Notes: a model not told the origin generated them from the sequence alone. A DNA stretch of 64,000 nt from Pseudomonas laurylsulfativorans (GCF_002906155.1 NZ_MUJK01000003.1:372001-436000); one strand, 5' to 3'. Shown: positions 1-9,019, numbered from the stretch's first letter. A program made the numbers and translations.

Positions 1-1
1 G

Positions 2-508
2 CTCGAGCGTGACCGCAGCGGCGGCTCGCGACTGGCGCTGGCCCTGAGCCAGGCCATGGAAGGGGTCGGTCACTGCCGTTTGTGCCGTACGCTGACGGAA
101 GATGATCTGTGCCCGCAATGCGCCGATACCCGTCGCGACGACACCTTGCTCTGCGTGGTGGAAGGCCCGATGGATGTCTATGCGGTGGAGCAGACCGGTT
201 TCCGCGGACGCTATTTTGTGCTCAAGGGCCATCTGTCGCCGCTCGACGGTCTGGGTCCGGAGGCCATCGGCATCCCGCAATTGATGGCACGGATCGAAGA
301 GGCCAGCACGTTCACCGAAGTCATCCTGGCCACCAACCCGACCGTGGAAGGTGAAGCCACCGCGCACTACATCGCCCAATTGCTCAGCAGCAAAGGCCTG
401 ATCGCCTCGCGCATCGCCCACGGCGTGCCGCTGGGTGGTGAGCTGGAGATGGTGGATGGCGGGACGCTGGCGCATTCGTTTGCGGGGCGTAAGCCGATCA
501 CTCTGTAA
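2..508 (+). CDS. recR: Recombination mediator RecR, 5' end outside window
   Basis: RecR works with RecF and RecO in loading RecA at gaps and blocked forks. The open frame runs in from the window edge; about 168 codons are present, against roughly 200 in the family, so only the N-terminal helix-hairpin-helix part is missing. Visible parts are the four-cysteine zinc motif (CRLC, then CPQC) and a Toprim domain with the stretches [22 protein letters not shown] and [11 protein letters not shown]. The C-terminal [16 protein letters not shown] is typical. An internal ATG at 56 is Met in mid-protein and not the start. A REP palindrome follows the stop. Confidence 0.96.
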   Translation, partial: LERDRSGGSRLALALSQAMEGVGHCRLCRTLTEDDLCPQCADTRRDDTLLCVVEGPMDVYAVEQTGFRGRYFVLKGHLSPLDGLGPEAIGIPQLMARIEEASTFTEVILATNPTVEGEATAHYIAQLLSSKGLIASRIAHGVPLGGELEMVDGGTLAHSFAGRKPITL

Positions 509-530
509 TGGGGGTGTCTTGGCTGACGCT

Positions 531-554
531 ATCGCTGGCAAGCCAGCTCCTACA
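531..554. repeat. Single REP palindrome
   Basis: The sequence ATCGCTGGCAAGCCAGCTCC followed by TACA has the imperfect palindrome of Pseudomonas REP elements. It sits between recR and the acyl-CoA dehydrogenase gene. A degenerate partner (CTGTAGGCGCC) begins near 580. Confidence 0.75.
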
Positions 555-674
555 ATTGATTTGTGTGCACCGCAGATTTCTGTAGGCGCCTCGGTCTATC
601 TGACTCGCACAATCCTGTTGAAAACCAAGCAAGCGCTCGGTTAACTTCACTGACCCCTTCAGTGGAGCTCGCCG

Positions 675-1823
675 ATGTCTGCCTTTCAGGAATACTTCGA
701 CCCCGACCACCAATTGGTCCGCGACAGCGTCAGACGTTTCGTCGAGCGCGAGATTCTTCCTGATATCGAGCAGTGGGAAGAAGCCGAAAGCTTTCCTCGC
801 GAGCTCTACCTCAAGGCCGGCGCCGCGGGGATTCTCGGCATCGGTTATCCGCAAGCTTACGGAGGCAGCCACGAGGGTGATCTGTTCGCCAAGGTGGCCG
901 CCAGTGAGGAGTTGATGCGCTGCGGTTCAGGCGGGCTGGTGGCCGGCCTGGGTTCACTGGATATCGGCTTGCCGCCCATTCTCAAGTGGGCCCGCCCCGA
1001 AGTGCGGGATCGCGTGCTGCCCCAGGTGCTGTCGGGAGAGAAGATCAGCGCCCTGGCCGTTACCGAGCCCGGTGGCGGCTCCGACGTCGCCAACCTGCAA
1101 ACCCGTGCCGTGCGCGACGGCGACTTTTACCGGGTCAGCGGCAGCAAGACCTTTATCACCAGCGGCGTGCGCGCGGACTTCTATACCGTCGCGGTGCGTA
1201 CTGGCGAGCCCGGATTCGCCGGCATCAGCCTGTTACTGATCGAGAAGGGCACGCCCGGTTTCACCGTAGGACGGCAACTGAAGAAAATGGGCTGGTGGGC
1301 GTCAGATACCGCTGAATTGTTCTTCGATGATTGTCGGGTGCCCGTAGAAAACCTCATCGGCGCCGAGAACATGGGCTTTGCCTGCATCATGGGTAATTTC
1401 CAGAGCGAGCGCCTGGCCCTGGCGCTGATGGCCAACATGACCGCACAACTGGCGCTGGAGGAGAGCCTGAAGTGGGCGCGCCAACGCGAAGCCTTCGGCA
1501 AACCGATCGGCAAGTTTCAGGTGATCAAGCATCGCCTCGCCGAGATGGCAACCGCGCTGGAAGTGTCCCGGGAGTTCACTTACCGCCAGGCCGCGAAAAT
1601 GGCGGCGGGAAAGAGTGTGATCAAGGAAATTTCCATGGCCAAGAATTTTGCGACGGATACGGCAGACCGGATCGTGACCGATGCGGTGCAGATACTCGGA
1701 GGTCTGGGGTACATGCGTGAAAGCCTGGTGGAGCGGCTGTATCGCGATAACCGGATTCTGTCGATTGGCGGCGGGACGCGGGAAGTGATGAACGAGATCA
1801 TCAGCAAGCAGATGGGGCTTTGA
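675..1823 (+). CDS. Acyl-CoA dehydrogenase
   Basis: This 382-residue flavoprotein should carry out FAD-dependent alpha,beta-dehydrogenation of an acyl-CoA, passing electrons to ETF. The full family architecture is visible: an N-terminal helical domain, a beta domain with LAVTEPGGGSDVA and the FITSG flavin-contact motif, and a C-terminal helical domain with REAFGKPIGKFQ and QILGGLGYMRES. The C-terminal position that holds the catalytic Glu of medium-chain enzymes reads SIGGGT here, so that Glu is absent. A Glu at residue 245 in QSERLAL matches the catalytic position of isovaleryl- and long-chain enzymes. GGAG lies 8 nt before the ATG. Substrate unknown; the recR-apt context gives no hint. Confidence 0.9.
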   Translation: MSAFQEYFDPDHQLVRDSVRRFVEREILPDIEQWEEAESFPRELYLKAGAAGILGIGYPQAYGGSHEGDLFAKVAASEELMRCGSGGLVAGLGSLDIGLPPILKWARPEVRDRVLPQVLSGEKISALAVTEPGGGSDVANLQTRAVRDGDFYRVSGSKTFITSGVRADFYTVAVRTGEPGFAGISLLLIEKGTPGFTVGRQLKKMGWWASDTAELFFDDCRVPVENLIGAENMGFACIMGNFQSERLALALMANMTAQLALEESLKWARQREAFGKPIGKFQVIKHRLAEMATALEVSREFTYRQAAKMAAGKSVIKEISMAKNFATDTADRIVTDAVQILGGLGYMRESLVERLYRDNRILSIGGGTREVMNEIISKQMGL

Positions 1824-1849
1824 GTTTGGCGGTGTAGCGGCTGACGCTT

Positions 1850-1930
1850 TCGCGAGCAGGCTCGCTCCCACAGTGGATTGCATTCTTCCTGACAGATCGC
1901 GGTCGAATGTGGGAGCGAGCCTGCTCGCGA
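1850..1930. repeat. Inverted REP pair
   Basis: TCGCGAGCAGGCTCGCTCCC (1850-1872) is repeated in inverse orientation at 1908-1930, separated by about 35 bp. It lies between the convergent acyl-CoA dehydrogenase gene and apt. Confidence 0.85.
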
Positions 1931-1951
1931 ATGACGCCGGCCAGGCGCTGC

Positions 1952-2500
1952 TTACTTGTCGGTAAGGGCAAACTGCGTCAGGCAGAAGGTAGGAATGCCC
2001 ATGTCTTCCAGGCGCTGCGAACCGCCCAGCTCCGGCAGATCGATGATCGCCGCCGCTTCATGCACCCGGGCGCCCATGCGGCGGATCAGGTTGGCGGCGG
2101 CAATCAGGGTGCCGCCGGTCGCGATCAGGTCATCGAACATCACCACCGAATCGCCCTCGCACAGGCTGTCGGCGTGCACTTCAAGGAAGGCTTCGCCGTA
2201 CTCGGTCGCATAGCCCTCGGCCAGTACGTCAGCCGGCAACTTGCCTTGCTTGCGGAACAGCACCAGTGGCTTGTTCAACTGATAGGCCAACACCGAACCA
2301 ATCAGGAAACCACGGGCGTCCATCGCACCGATGTGGGTGAAGTCAGCCTCGACGTAACGGTGAGCGAAGCTGTCCATCACCAGGCGCAGGGCCGTGGGCG
2401 ACTGGAACAGCGGGGTGATGTCGCGAAAGATCACGCCCGGTTTCGGGAAGTCGGTGACAGGGCGGATGAGGGATTTGATGTCGAAGGAGTCGAAGACCAT
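1952..2500 (-). CDS. apt: Adenine phosphoribosyltransferase
   Basis: Apt salvages adenine by transferring the phosphoribosyl group of PRPP to give AMP in the cytoplasm. The 182-residue product has the usual family length. It contains [15 protein letters not shown] near the N-terminus, the substrate loop region with [12 protein letters not shown], and the PRPP-binding motif [14 protein letters not shown]. The ATG at 2500 is chosen because the protein then begins [15 protein letters not shown] as expected, and AGGA lies about 10 nt upstream. A GTG or ATG 12 codons further upstream would add residues not expected in the family. It precedes anr as in other pseudomonads. Confidence 0.95.
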   Translation of the reverse strand: MVFDSFDIKSLIRPVTDFPKPGVIFRDITPLFQSPTALRLVMDSFAHRYVEADFTHIGAMDARGFLIGSVLAYQLNKPLVLFRKQGKLPADVLAEGYATEYGEAFLEVHADSLCEGDSVVMFDDLIATGGTLIAAANLIRRMGARVHEAAAIIDLPELGGSQRLEDMGIPTFCLTQFALTDK

Positions 2501-2580
2501 CGTCGTGGTGTCCTGGCAGGGCTGCAAACGACGCATTATAACGGCGGCTGAACCGTTTCGCTCAGCCGCAACGATTTGTA

Positions 2581-3315
2581 TCAGCTTTCCAGTGAACCGC
2601 CCGCCAGGGCGCAGAGTTGGATCGGGTCGATAATCCGGATTTCCTTGCCTTCTGCCGCGATCAGTTCGTTTTGCTGGAAGCGCGTGAAGACGCGGGACAC
2701 GGTCTCCACCGCCAGGCCCAGGTAGTTGCCGATCTCGTTGCGCGACATGCTCAGGCGGAACTGATTGGCGGAAAAACCCCGGGCGCGGAAACGTGCCGAA
2801 AGGTTGACCAGGAAGGTGGCAATGCGTTCGTCGGCGGTCTTCTTCGACAACAGCAGCATCATCTGCTGATCGTCACGGATTTCGCGGCTCATCACGCGCA
2901 TCAACTGACGGCGCAACTGCGGCAGTTGCAGGGCCAGTTCGTCGAGGCGTTCAAAAGGAATTTCACACACCGACGTGGTTTCCAGGGCTTGCGCCGACAC
3001 CGGGTGCTTTTCGGTGTCCATGCCTGACAGGCCGACCAGTTCGCTGGGCAGGTGGAAACCGGTGAGTTGTTCTTCGCCGGTGTCGCTCAGGCTGAAGGTC
3101 TTGAGGGCGCCAGAACGGACCGCGTAAACAGAATCGAAGGTATCGCCCTGGCGAAACAGAAATTCGCCTTTTTTCAGCGGCCGGCCGCGTTTGACGATTT
3201 CGTCCAGCGCGTCCATGTCTTCCAGATTCAGCGAAAGTGGCAGGCAAAGAGGGGCCAGGCTGCAATCCTTGCAATGGGCTTGATTATGAGCGCGCAGTTT
3301 TACTGGCTCGGACAT
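2581..3315 (-). CDS. anr: Anaerobic regulator ANR (FNR family)
   Basis: ANR is the oxygen-sensing FNR-type activator of pseudomonads; it binds TTGAT-N4-ATCAA as a dimer when its [4Fe-4S] cluster is intact. The 244-residue protein has Cys15, Cys18 and Cys24 in the N-terminal [10 protein letters not shown] segment and a further Cys at 117, the four expected cluster ligands. A cyclic-nucleotide-binding-like domain follows, then a helix-turn-helix whose recognition helix reads ETVSRVF, the same specificity residues (E, S, R) as FNR. Perfect boxes for this protein occur upstream of hemN and ccoN2 in this window. AGGA precedes the ATG by 9 nt. Confidence 0.97.
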   Translation of the reverse strand: MSEPVKLRAHNQAHCKDCSLAPLCLPLSLNLEDMDALDEIVKRGRPLKKGEFLFRQGDTFDSVYAVRSGALKTFSLSDTGEEQLTGFHLPSELVGLSGMDTEKHPVSAQALETTSVCEIPFERLDELALQLPQLRRQLMRVMSREIRDDQQMMLLLSKKTADERIATFLVNLSARFRARGFSANQFRLSMSRNEIGNYLGLAVETVSRVFTRFQQNELIAAEGKEIRIIDPIQLCALAGGSLES

Positions 3316-3405
3316 TTCTTCAATCCTTGTGGGAAATCACACATAAGACGTAAGGGTAACTCACCATAGGATATCGGGGCCAGTCTGGGTCGCTTGCTTG
3401 CAGAA

Positions 3406-4791
3406 TTAGATTACGCGTGAAAAGCGCTGGCGACTGTGTTGTTCCAGGTACGCGTCGAAAACCATGCACACCGAGCGGGCCAGCAGCCGCCCGGCGGGCA
3501 GGATAGTGATCCTGTCGCGATCGAGTTCGATCAGCCCGTCTTTGGCCATGTCTTGCAGTTGGGGCCAGAGATCGCCGAAGTAGCCCTGGAAGTCGATGTT
3601 GAAGGCCCGTTCGATATCAGCGAACTCAAGGCAGAAATTGCAGATCAATTGCTGAATGACCGCGCGCCGCAGCCGGTCATCGGCATTGCACAGCAGGCCG
3701 CGGCTGGTGGCCAGTTGCATTGATGCGAGAACGTTCTGGTACTCGTTCAGGTCGCTGCTGTTCTGGCAGTACAGGTCGCCGACCTGGCTGATCGCCGAGA
3801 CGCCGAGACCGATCAAATCGCAATGACCATGGGTGGTGTAGCCCTGAAAATTGCGTTGCAGGGTCGATTCTTCCTGGGCAATCGCCAGCTCATCGTCAGG
3901 CAGGGCGAAGTGGTCCATGCCGATGTAGCGGTAGCCGGCGCTGATCAGTTGCTCAATGGTGCGCTGCAGCATTTCCAGCTTCTGCGCGGGCGTCGGCAGT
4001 TCATTGCTGTTGATGCGCCGTTGCGGCATGAAGCGTTCCGGCAGGTGGGCATAGTTGAACACCGATAACCGGTCCGGTTGCAGGCGGATGACCTCATCGA
4101 CCGTGCGGGCGAAGTTCTCCGGCGTCTGTCTCGGCAGGCCATAAATCAGGTCGATATTGATCGAACGAAACTGCAAAGTGCGGGCGGCGTCGATTACCGC
4201 GCGGGTTTCTTCCAGGCTTTGCAGGCGATTGACCGCGCGCTGAACCGCCGGGTCGAGGTCTTGCACGCCGATGCTGACCCGATTGAAGCCCAGTTCGCGC
4301 AGCAGGCCCATGGTCGACCAGTCGGCTTCACGCGGGTCGATCTCGATGCCGTAGTCGCCGGAGTCGTCGTCCAGCAAATTGAAGTGGTTGCGCAAATGCG
4401 CCATCAACTGGCGCAGTTCATCGTGGCTGAGAAAGGTCGGCGTGCCGCCACCGAAGTGCAGTTGCTCGACTTTCTGCGCAGGGTCGAGGTGGCAGGCAAT
4501 CAACTGGATTTCCTGTTCCAGGCGCTGCAAATAGGGCTGCGCCCGGCCGCGATCCTTGGTGATGACCTTGTTGCAGGCGCAGTAGTAGCAAATGTTCGCG
4601 CAGAACGGCACGTGCACGTACAGCGACAACGGGCGTTGGGCCTTGCGGCTGTCGCGCAGGGCATGAAACAGGTCGAAGGTGCCGACCTGGCTGTCGAATT
4701 GCACGGCGGTCGGGTACGAGGTGTAGCGGGGTCCCGCCAGGTCATAACGGCGGATCAGATCGGTGTCCCAACGAATGGCGTCGAGCATCAT
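3406..4791 (-). CDS. hemN: Oxygen-independent coproporphyrinogen III dehydrogenase
   Basis: HemN is a radical-SAM enzyme that decarboxylates coproporphyrinogen III to protoporphyrinogen IX without oxygen, supplying haem for the cbb3 oxidases encoded nearby. The 461-residue product has the CxxxCxxC cluster motif at Cys64, Cys68 and Cys71 (HVPFCANICYYC) plus the extra Cys73 typical of HemN. The GGGTP SAM motif and the C-terminal HemN domain follow. Two adjacent ATG codons (4791 and 4788) are equally possible starts. A perfect ANR box lies 65 bp upstream, so expression should rise at low oxygen. It is separated from anr by 90 bp. Confidence 0.96.
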   Translation of the reverse strand: MMLDAIRWDTDLIRRYDLAGPRYTSYPTAVQFDSQVGTFDLFHALRDSRKAQRPLSLYVHVPFCANICYYCACNKVITKDRGRAQPYLQRLEQEIQLIACHLDPAQKVEQLHFGGGTPTFLSHDELRQLMAHLRNHFNLLDDDSGDYGIEIDPREADWSTMGLLRELGFNRVSIGVQDLDPAVQRAVNRLQSLEETRAVIDAARTLQFRSINIDLIYGLPRQTPENFARTVDEVIRLQPDRLSVFNYAHLPERFMPQRRINSNELPTPAQKLEMLQRTIEQLISAGYRYIGMDHFALPDDELAIAQEESTLQRNFQGYTTHGHCDLIGLGVSAISQVGDLYCQNSSDLNEYQNVLASMQLATSRGLLCNADDRLRRAVIQQLICNFCLEFADIERAFNIDFQGYFGDLWPQLQDMAKDGLIELDRDRITILPAGRLLARSVCMVFDAYLEQHSRQRFSRVI

Positions 4792-4829
4792 GCGGGCATT
4801 CCCCCGGATTGGCTGGCAGTGTCAGCCAC

Positions 4830-4869
4830 TTTATGCGAGGGCGGGGCGGGGCATCTTGATTTGCATCAA
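4830..4869 (-). promoter_or_regulatory. ANR box and -10 element of hemN
   Basis: The minus strand reads TTGAT-GCAA-ATCAA at 4856-4869, an exact match to the ANR/FNR consensus. Downstream in the direction of hemN, CATAAA at 4830-4835 can serve as -10. The box centre then lies about 40 bp before the expected transcription start, the arrangement of class II FNR-activated promoters. The box matches directly; the -10 assignment is an inference. Confidence 0.85.
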
Positions 4870-4895
4870 GGGGGTTGTTGGCTTTGATGGGTTTT

Positions 4896-4989
4896 TGTGG
4901 CGAGGGAGCTTGCTCCCGCTGGATTGCGTAGCAGGCCCATCTCTTTGGGGCCGCTTCGCGCCCCAGCGGGAGCAAGCTCCCTCGCCACA
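4896..4989. repeat. Inverted REP pair
   Basis: TGTGGCGAGGGAGCTTGCTC (from 4896) and its inverse copy ending at 4989 form a long potential hairpin between the TauE/SafE-like gene and hemN. This copy uses the GGCGAGGGAGC variant of the REP motif. Confidence 0.85.
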
Positions 4990-4993
4990 GGAT

Positions 4994-5677
4994 CTAGTGC
5001 CCCATCAGCCAATGCTGATGCGGCCCCGGTAAGGTCCAGATGCCGAACAGCATCACCAGCAATCCGCCCGCCATCCGTACGCTGCGCTTGCGTAACAGTG
5101 CGGTGATGCGCTCGGCGGCAAGGCCGGTCGCCAGCAGCACCGGCCAGGTGCCGAGCCCGAATGCGAGCATCAACAATGCGCTGTCCAGCGCGTTGCCCTG
5201 ACTGGCCGACCATAGCAAGGTGCTGTAGACCAGGCCGCACGGCAGCCAGCCCCAAAGCGCACCCAACAGCAACGCACGCGGCACGCTCGACACCGGCAGC
5301 AAGCGGTTGGCGACTGGCTGGATGTGTCGCCATAAGCCTCGACCGAGGCTTTCGATACGGGTCAGGCCGCTCCACCAGCCGGCCAGGTACAGGCCCATGG
5401 CAATCAACAGCAAGCCGGCGAGGATGCGCAAGAACATCGCTGCCGGGCTGCTGGCCACGGCCCAGCCGGCCAGGCCGATCAGCAGTCCGGCGCAGGCATA
5501 ACTCAGAATCCGTCCCAGGTTGTAGGCCAGCAGCAGGCGAAAGCGGCGGCTGCGTTGTTCTTTGGGAATGGCCAGGGTCAGCGCGCCCATCAAGCCGCCG
5601 CACATGCCCAGGCAATGGCCGCCGCCGAGCAAGCCGAGGATCACCGCCGACACCAACAGTGGCGCCAATTCAAGCAT
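4994..5677 (-). CDS. TauE/SafE-like membrane protein of the cco assembly cluster
   Basis: This 227-residue integral membrane protein has six or so hydrophobic segments and belongs to the sulfite exporter TauE/SafE (UreH/DsbD-like) group. Two cysteine motifs stand out, GHCLGMCGG near residue 20 and LPCGLVYS in the second half. Such paired cysteines are seen in DsbD- and copper-handling relatives. Its ATG lies inside the last codons of ccoS (8-bp overlap), so translation is probably coupled. This position beside ccoS and ccoI is conserved in pseudomonads and suggests a part in copper or thiol handling during cbb3 oxidase assembly; that role is inferred. Confidence 0.8.
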   Translation of the reverse strand: MLELAPLLVSAVILGLLGGGHCLGMCGGLMGALTLAIPKEQRSRRFRLLLAYNLGRILSYACAGLLIGLAGWAVASSPAAMFLRILAGLLLIAMGLYLAGWWSGLTRIESLGRGLWRHIQPVANRLLPVSSVPRALLLGALWGWLPCGLVYSTLLWSASQGNALDSALLMLAFGLGTWPVLLATGLAAERITALLRKRSVRMAGGLLVMLFGIWTLPGPHQHWLMGH

Positions 5678-5888
5678 GGGGCGGGGCCTTGTCTTGCGGC
5701 TTGGTCGGTTGGCCGCTGGCCTCATCGACGGCGGCGGTGTGGTTCGGGTCCTGGTCGTCGAACAGGATGCTGTGGGCCGGGCCGTCGAGGTCGTCGTACT
5801 GCCCGCTGTCGACCGCCCAGAAGAAGATATAGACGGCGATGGCCACGATCAGCAACGCAGCGGGAATCATTACGTAAAGAGCTGGCAT
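5670..5888 (-). CDS. ccoS: cbb3 oxidase maturation protein CcoS
   Basis: CcoS is a small single-span membrane protein needed for insertion of haem and copper into the catalytic subunit of cbb3 oxidase. The product is 72 residues: an N-terminal membrane segment (residues 4-25), a WAVDSGQYDDLDGPAHSIL stretch typical of the family, and a hydrophilic tail. It follows ccoI by 22 bp and overlaps the TauE/SafE-like gene, completing a ccoG-H-I-S operon. Confidence 0.93.
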   Translation of the reverse strand: MPALYVMIPAALLIVAIAVYIFFWAVDSGQYDDLDGPAHSILFDDQDPNHTAAVDEASGQPTKPQDKAPPHA

Positions 5889-5910
5889 CTGGACTCCATG
5901 CCCACGCGGC

Positions 5911-8361
5911 TCAAGCCGGCAGCGGGCGGGTTTCTGGCGTGCTGGAGAGGGCGGGCGCGCTCGGCATGCGAGTCAGGCGCAGCGCGTTCAACACCACGGT
6001 CAACGAACTGATCGACATGCCCACCGCCGCCCAGACCGGAGTGATCCAGCCGAGGGCGGCGAAGGGCAGCATGAGGCCATTGTACAACCCTGCCCACAAC
6101 AGGTTCTCGATAATGACCCGGCGGGTGCGCCGCGCCAGGCTGAAGGCTTGCACCAGCGCCTCGAGGCGGTTGGACAGCAACACGGCATCGGCACTGGTTT
6201 TCGCCAGGTCGGTGGCCGAGCCCATGGCGACACTGATGTCCGCAGCCGCCAGCACCGGCACGTCATTGACCCCGTCACCCAGCATCAACACCTTGCGACC
6301 TTCTTTGTGCAGTTGTTGCAGGACCTGCAGTTTATCGTCCGGACGCAATCCGCCACGGGCTTCATCGATACCCAGTTCCGCCGCCACGCTGGCGACCATC
6401 GGTGAACTGTCGCCAGACAACAGCAGCGTGCGCCAGCCACGCGCCTTGCACGCGGCCAATAGCGCAGGCGCATCGGCACGCAAGCGATCATCGAGGACGA
6501 ACCAGGCCAGCGGTCCCTGGCTGTCGCCGAGCAGCAGCCATTGGCCGGCTTCATCGGGCATCGACGGCACCACGGCGGCGCTGAGCTCGCAAACGAATCC
6601 CGGTTGGCCGATGCGCAGGCGTCGCCCGTCAACCAGTCCCTCCAGGCCAAGGCCCGAGGTGCTGTGGACTTCTTCGGCAGCCATCGGCGCGCGTCCGAAT
6701 GCACGGGCGATCGGGTGTTCGGAGCGATTTTCCAGGGCGGCGGCGAGGCCCAGGCATTGATCGCTGTCGAGCGTGCCGAGAGGGCGGATCGAGCGCAGCG
6801 CCAGGCGTCCTTCGGTGAGGGTGCCGGTCTTGTCGAAAATCACCGTGTCGATCTGGTTCAGGCCTTCCAGCACATGGCCGCGGGTCAGCAGCAGACCGAG
6901 TTTGTGCAAGGTACCGGTGGCAGCGGTGAGGGCGGTTGGTGTCGCCAGTGACAGGGCGCACGGGCAGGTCGCCACGAGCATCGCCAGCACAATCCAGAAA
7001 GCTCGCGAGGCATCCAGTTCCCACCACAGCAGACCAATGGCGGCGGCAGCGATCAGCGACAACAGCAGGAACCATTGCGCGGCGCGGTCGGCGATTTCCG
7101 CCAGGCGCGGCTTTTCGGCCTGGGCACGATCGAGCAGGCGAACGATGGCCGAGAGGCGAGTGTCCTGGCCCAAGGCCTGAACCTCGACGGTCAGCGCGCC
7201 TTCGACGTTCAGGGTGCCGGCAGTGACCGCATCGCCAAGAGTGCGCGGTTGTGGCAGGTATTCGCCGGTCAGCAGCGACTCGTCGACACTCGACTGACCG
7301 TCGAGGATCTTGCCGTCAGCCGGGAGAATGGCGCCCGGATGAACCAGCACTTGATCGCCGACACGCAGCTCGCTGAGCAGAATGCGTTCGCTCTGGCCGT
7401 CAGGCATTAATCGCAGGCACGAGGCGGGCAACAGATTCACCAGCTGCGCGGTGGCGGCAGCCGTGCGCTCGCGGGCGCGCCGTTCCAGATAACGCCCGGC
7501 GAGCAGGAACAGGGCAAACATGCCGACGGCATCGAAATACAGTTCGCCAACCCCGGTGATCGACGTCCAGATCCCGGCAATGTAGGCGCTGCCAATCGCC
7601 AGCGACACCGAAACGTCCATGGTCAGGTGGCGGGTGCGCAGATCGCGCATGGCGCCTTTGAAAAACGGCGCGCAGCTGTAGAACACGATCGGGGTGGTGA
7701 GGAATAGCGCGACCCAGCGCAGGATGGTGTGCATTTCGGGGCTGAGGTCGATGTTGAATTCAGGCCAGGTGGCCATGGTTGCCATCATCGCCTGGAACCA
7801 CAGCAGCCCGGCCACGCCGAGTTGGCGCAGGGCCAGGCGGTTTTCGCTGGCCAGTTGTTCGCTGGCGCGGTCGGCCTGGTACGGGTGTGCGGCGTAACCG
7901 ATGTGGCGCAGTTCACTGAGGACCTGGCTCAGCGGTAATTGCCCATCGGCCCAGCGTACGTGCAAGCGGTGGTTGGACAGGTTCAGGCGTGCTTCGGCCA
8001 CCGCCGGCAAGGTGCGCAGGTGTTTTTCGATCAGCCAGCCACAGGCGGCACAACTGATGCCTTCCATCAGCAGCGTGGTTTCGGCGAGTTCGCCATCGTG
8101 GCGGACAAAGGGCTGCTGCACATCGGCGCGGTCGTACAGCGCCAGTTCGTCCACCAGTTGCACCGGCAGCGCTTCGGGGTTGGCCGAGGCTTCGCTGCGG
8201 TGCTGGTAATAGCTTTCCAGGCCGCCAGCGACGATGGCCTCGGCCACGGCCTGGCAACCCGGGCAGCAGAACTCGCGGGACTCCCCGAGCACGACGGCGG
8301 TGAAGCGGCTGCCGGTCGGGACGGGCAGGGCGCAGTGGTAGCAGGGTAGTGGGGTGGTCAT
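5911..8361 (-). CDS. ccoI: Copper-translocating P1B-type ATPase CcoI
   Basis: CcoI (FixI, CtpA-like) exports copper across the inner membrane for the CuB site of cbb3 oxidase. The 816-residue product has an N-terminal cysteine-rich metal-binding region (CYHC at 7-10, CCPGC near 32), and a heavy-metal-associated domain with GISCAACGW near residue 105. The P-type core follows: TGEYLP actuator loop, CPC in the sixth membrane helix (ATCPCALSLATP), the phosphorylated Asp in DKTGTLTEG, and the hinge GDGVNDVPVLAAADISVAMG. It lies between ccoH and ccoS in the usual order. The ATG at 8361 gives the expected N-terminus. Confidence 0.96.
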   Translation of the reverse strand: MTTPLPCYHCALPVPTGSRFTAVVLGESREFCCPGCQAVAEAIVAGGLESYYQHRSEASANPEALPVQLVDELALYDRADVQQPFVRHDGELAETTLLMEGISCAACGWLIEKHLRTLPAVAEARLNLSNHRLHVRWADGQLPLSQVLSELRHIGYAAHPYQADRASEQLASENRLALRQLGVAGLLWFQAMMATMATWPEFNIDLSPEMHTILRWVALFLTTPIVFYSCAPFFKGAMRDLRTRHLTMDVSVSLAIGSAYIAGIWTSITGVGELYFDAVGMFALFLLAGRYLERRARERTAAATAQLVNLLPASCLRLMPDGQSERILLSELRVGDQVLVHPGAILPADGKILDGQSSVDESLLTGEYLPQPRTLGDAVTAGTLNVEGALTVEVQALGQDTRLSAIVRLLDRAQAEKPRLAEIADRAAQWFLLLSLIAAAAIGLLWWELDASRAFWIVLAMLVATCPCALSLATPTALTAATGTLHKLGLLLTRGHVLEGLNQIDTVIFDKTGTLTEGRLALRSIRPLGTLDSDQCLGLAAALENRSEHPIARAFGRAPMAAEEVHSTSGLGLEGLVDGRRLRIGQPGFVCELSAAVVPSMPDEAGQWLLLGDSQGPLAWFVLDDRLRADAPALLAACKARGWRTLLLSGDSSPMVASVAAELGIDEARGGLRPDDKLQVLQQLHKEGRKVLMLGDGVNDVPVLAAADISVAMGSATDLAKTSADAVLLSNRLEALVQAFSLARRTRRVIIENLLWAGLYNGLMLPFAALGWITPVWAAVGMSISSLTVVLNALRLTRMPSAPALSSTPETRPLPA

Positions 8362-8389
8362 GGTTGATCTATGGCGTCTGGGTGGGCCT

Positions 8390-8454
8390 CATCGCCGGCA
8401 AGCCGGCTCCTACAAAGTTCGCGTGATTCTGTAGGAGCCGGCTTGCCGGCGATG
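8390..8454. repeat. Inverted REP pair
   Basis: CATCGCCGGCAAGCCGGCTC (from 8390) faces its inverse copy (ending 8454) with only 15 bp between them, inside the ccoH-ccoI gap. A hairpin this strong within an operon could reduce ccoI expression relative to ccoGH. Confidence 0.85.
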
Positions 8455-8468
8455 CGCGAAGCGCGGCT

Positions 8469-9008
8469 TTATTTCTTCAGGTCTTCCGCGCCTTGCAGCG
8501 GTTCGTCGCCCAGCAGCAGGTCCTTGTCATGGCTGACCAGTTCCTCTTCGAACATGCGCCAGATGTGCTCGTCCTGAGTGCCGAGCAACTCGACAAAACG
8601 CCGGCCTTCGACTTTGTCGCTCAACTGGCCGATGTAGCGGCCCTGTTCGGTTTCGCTGCGGCTCAGGGTGATCTTGCGGTCTTTTTCCGGCTGGGTTGGC
8701 GAGATCAGGTTCAGCTCCAGGGTCTTGGGCTGGCTGTCGCCGCTCAGGCGCAGGTCAACTTCGCCGGTCACGCCATCGAGATGAACACTGGCGCGCATTT
8801 TCAGGGTCTGGGCCAGCAGCTCACGGTCGAGGGAGCGGTTGATGCCTTTGCCGGCCTCGTAGTAGTTGTCGTTGACCAGGTTGTCCGGGTTCTTCACCGC
8901 GATGGTCACCATGGACAAGGTCAACGTCACCGAGCAAGCCAGGATCCCGATGATGATCCACGGCCAGAGGTGCTTGTACCAGGGACTTGCGGCATTTGCA
9001 GCGGGCAT
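8469..9008 (-). CDS. ccoH: cbb3 oxidase assembly protein CcoH (FixH)
   Basis: CcoH is a single-span membrane protein that stays associated with cbb3 oxidase during assembly. The 179-residue product has one membrane helix (about residues 15-37, WPWIIIGILACSVTLTLSM) and a FixH domain containing NPDNLVNDNYYEAGKGINR. The ATG at 9008 is preferred over a TTG at 9023 because GAGAG lies 8 nt before it. It begins 11 bp after ccoG ends, in the same operon. Confidence 0.93.
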   Translation of the reverse strand: MPAANAASPWYKHLWPWIIIGILACSVTLTLSMVTIAVKNPDNLVNDNYYEAGKGINRSLDRELLAQTLKMRASVHLDGVTGEVDLRLSGDSQPKTLELNLISPTQPEKDRKITLSRSETEQGRYIGQLSDKVEGRRFVELLGTQDEHIWRMFEEELVSHDKDLLLGDEPLQGAEDLKK

Positions 9009-9019
9009 GTTCAGTTCTC

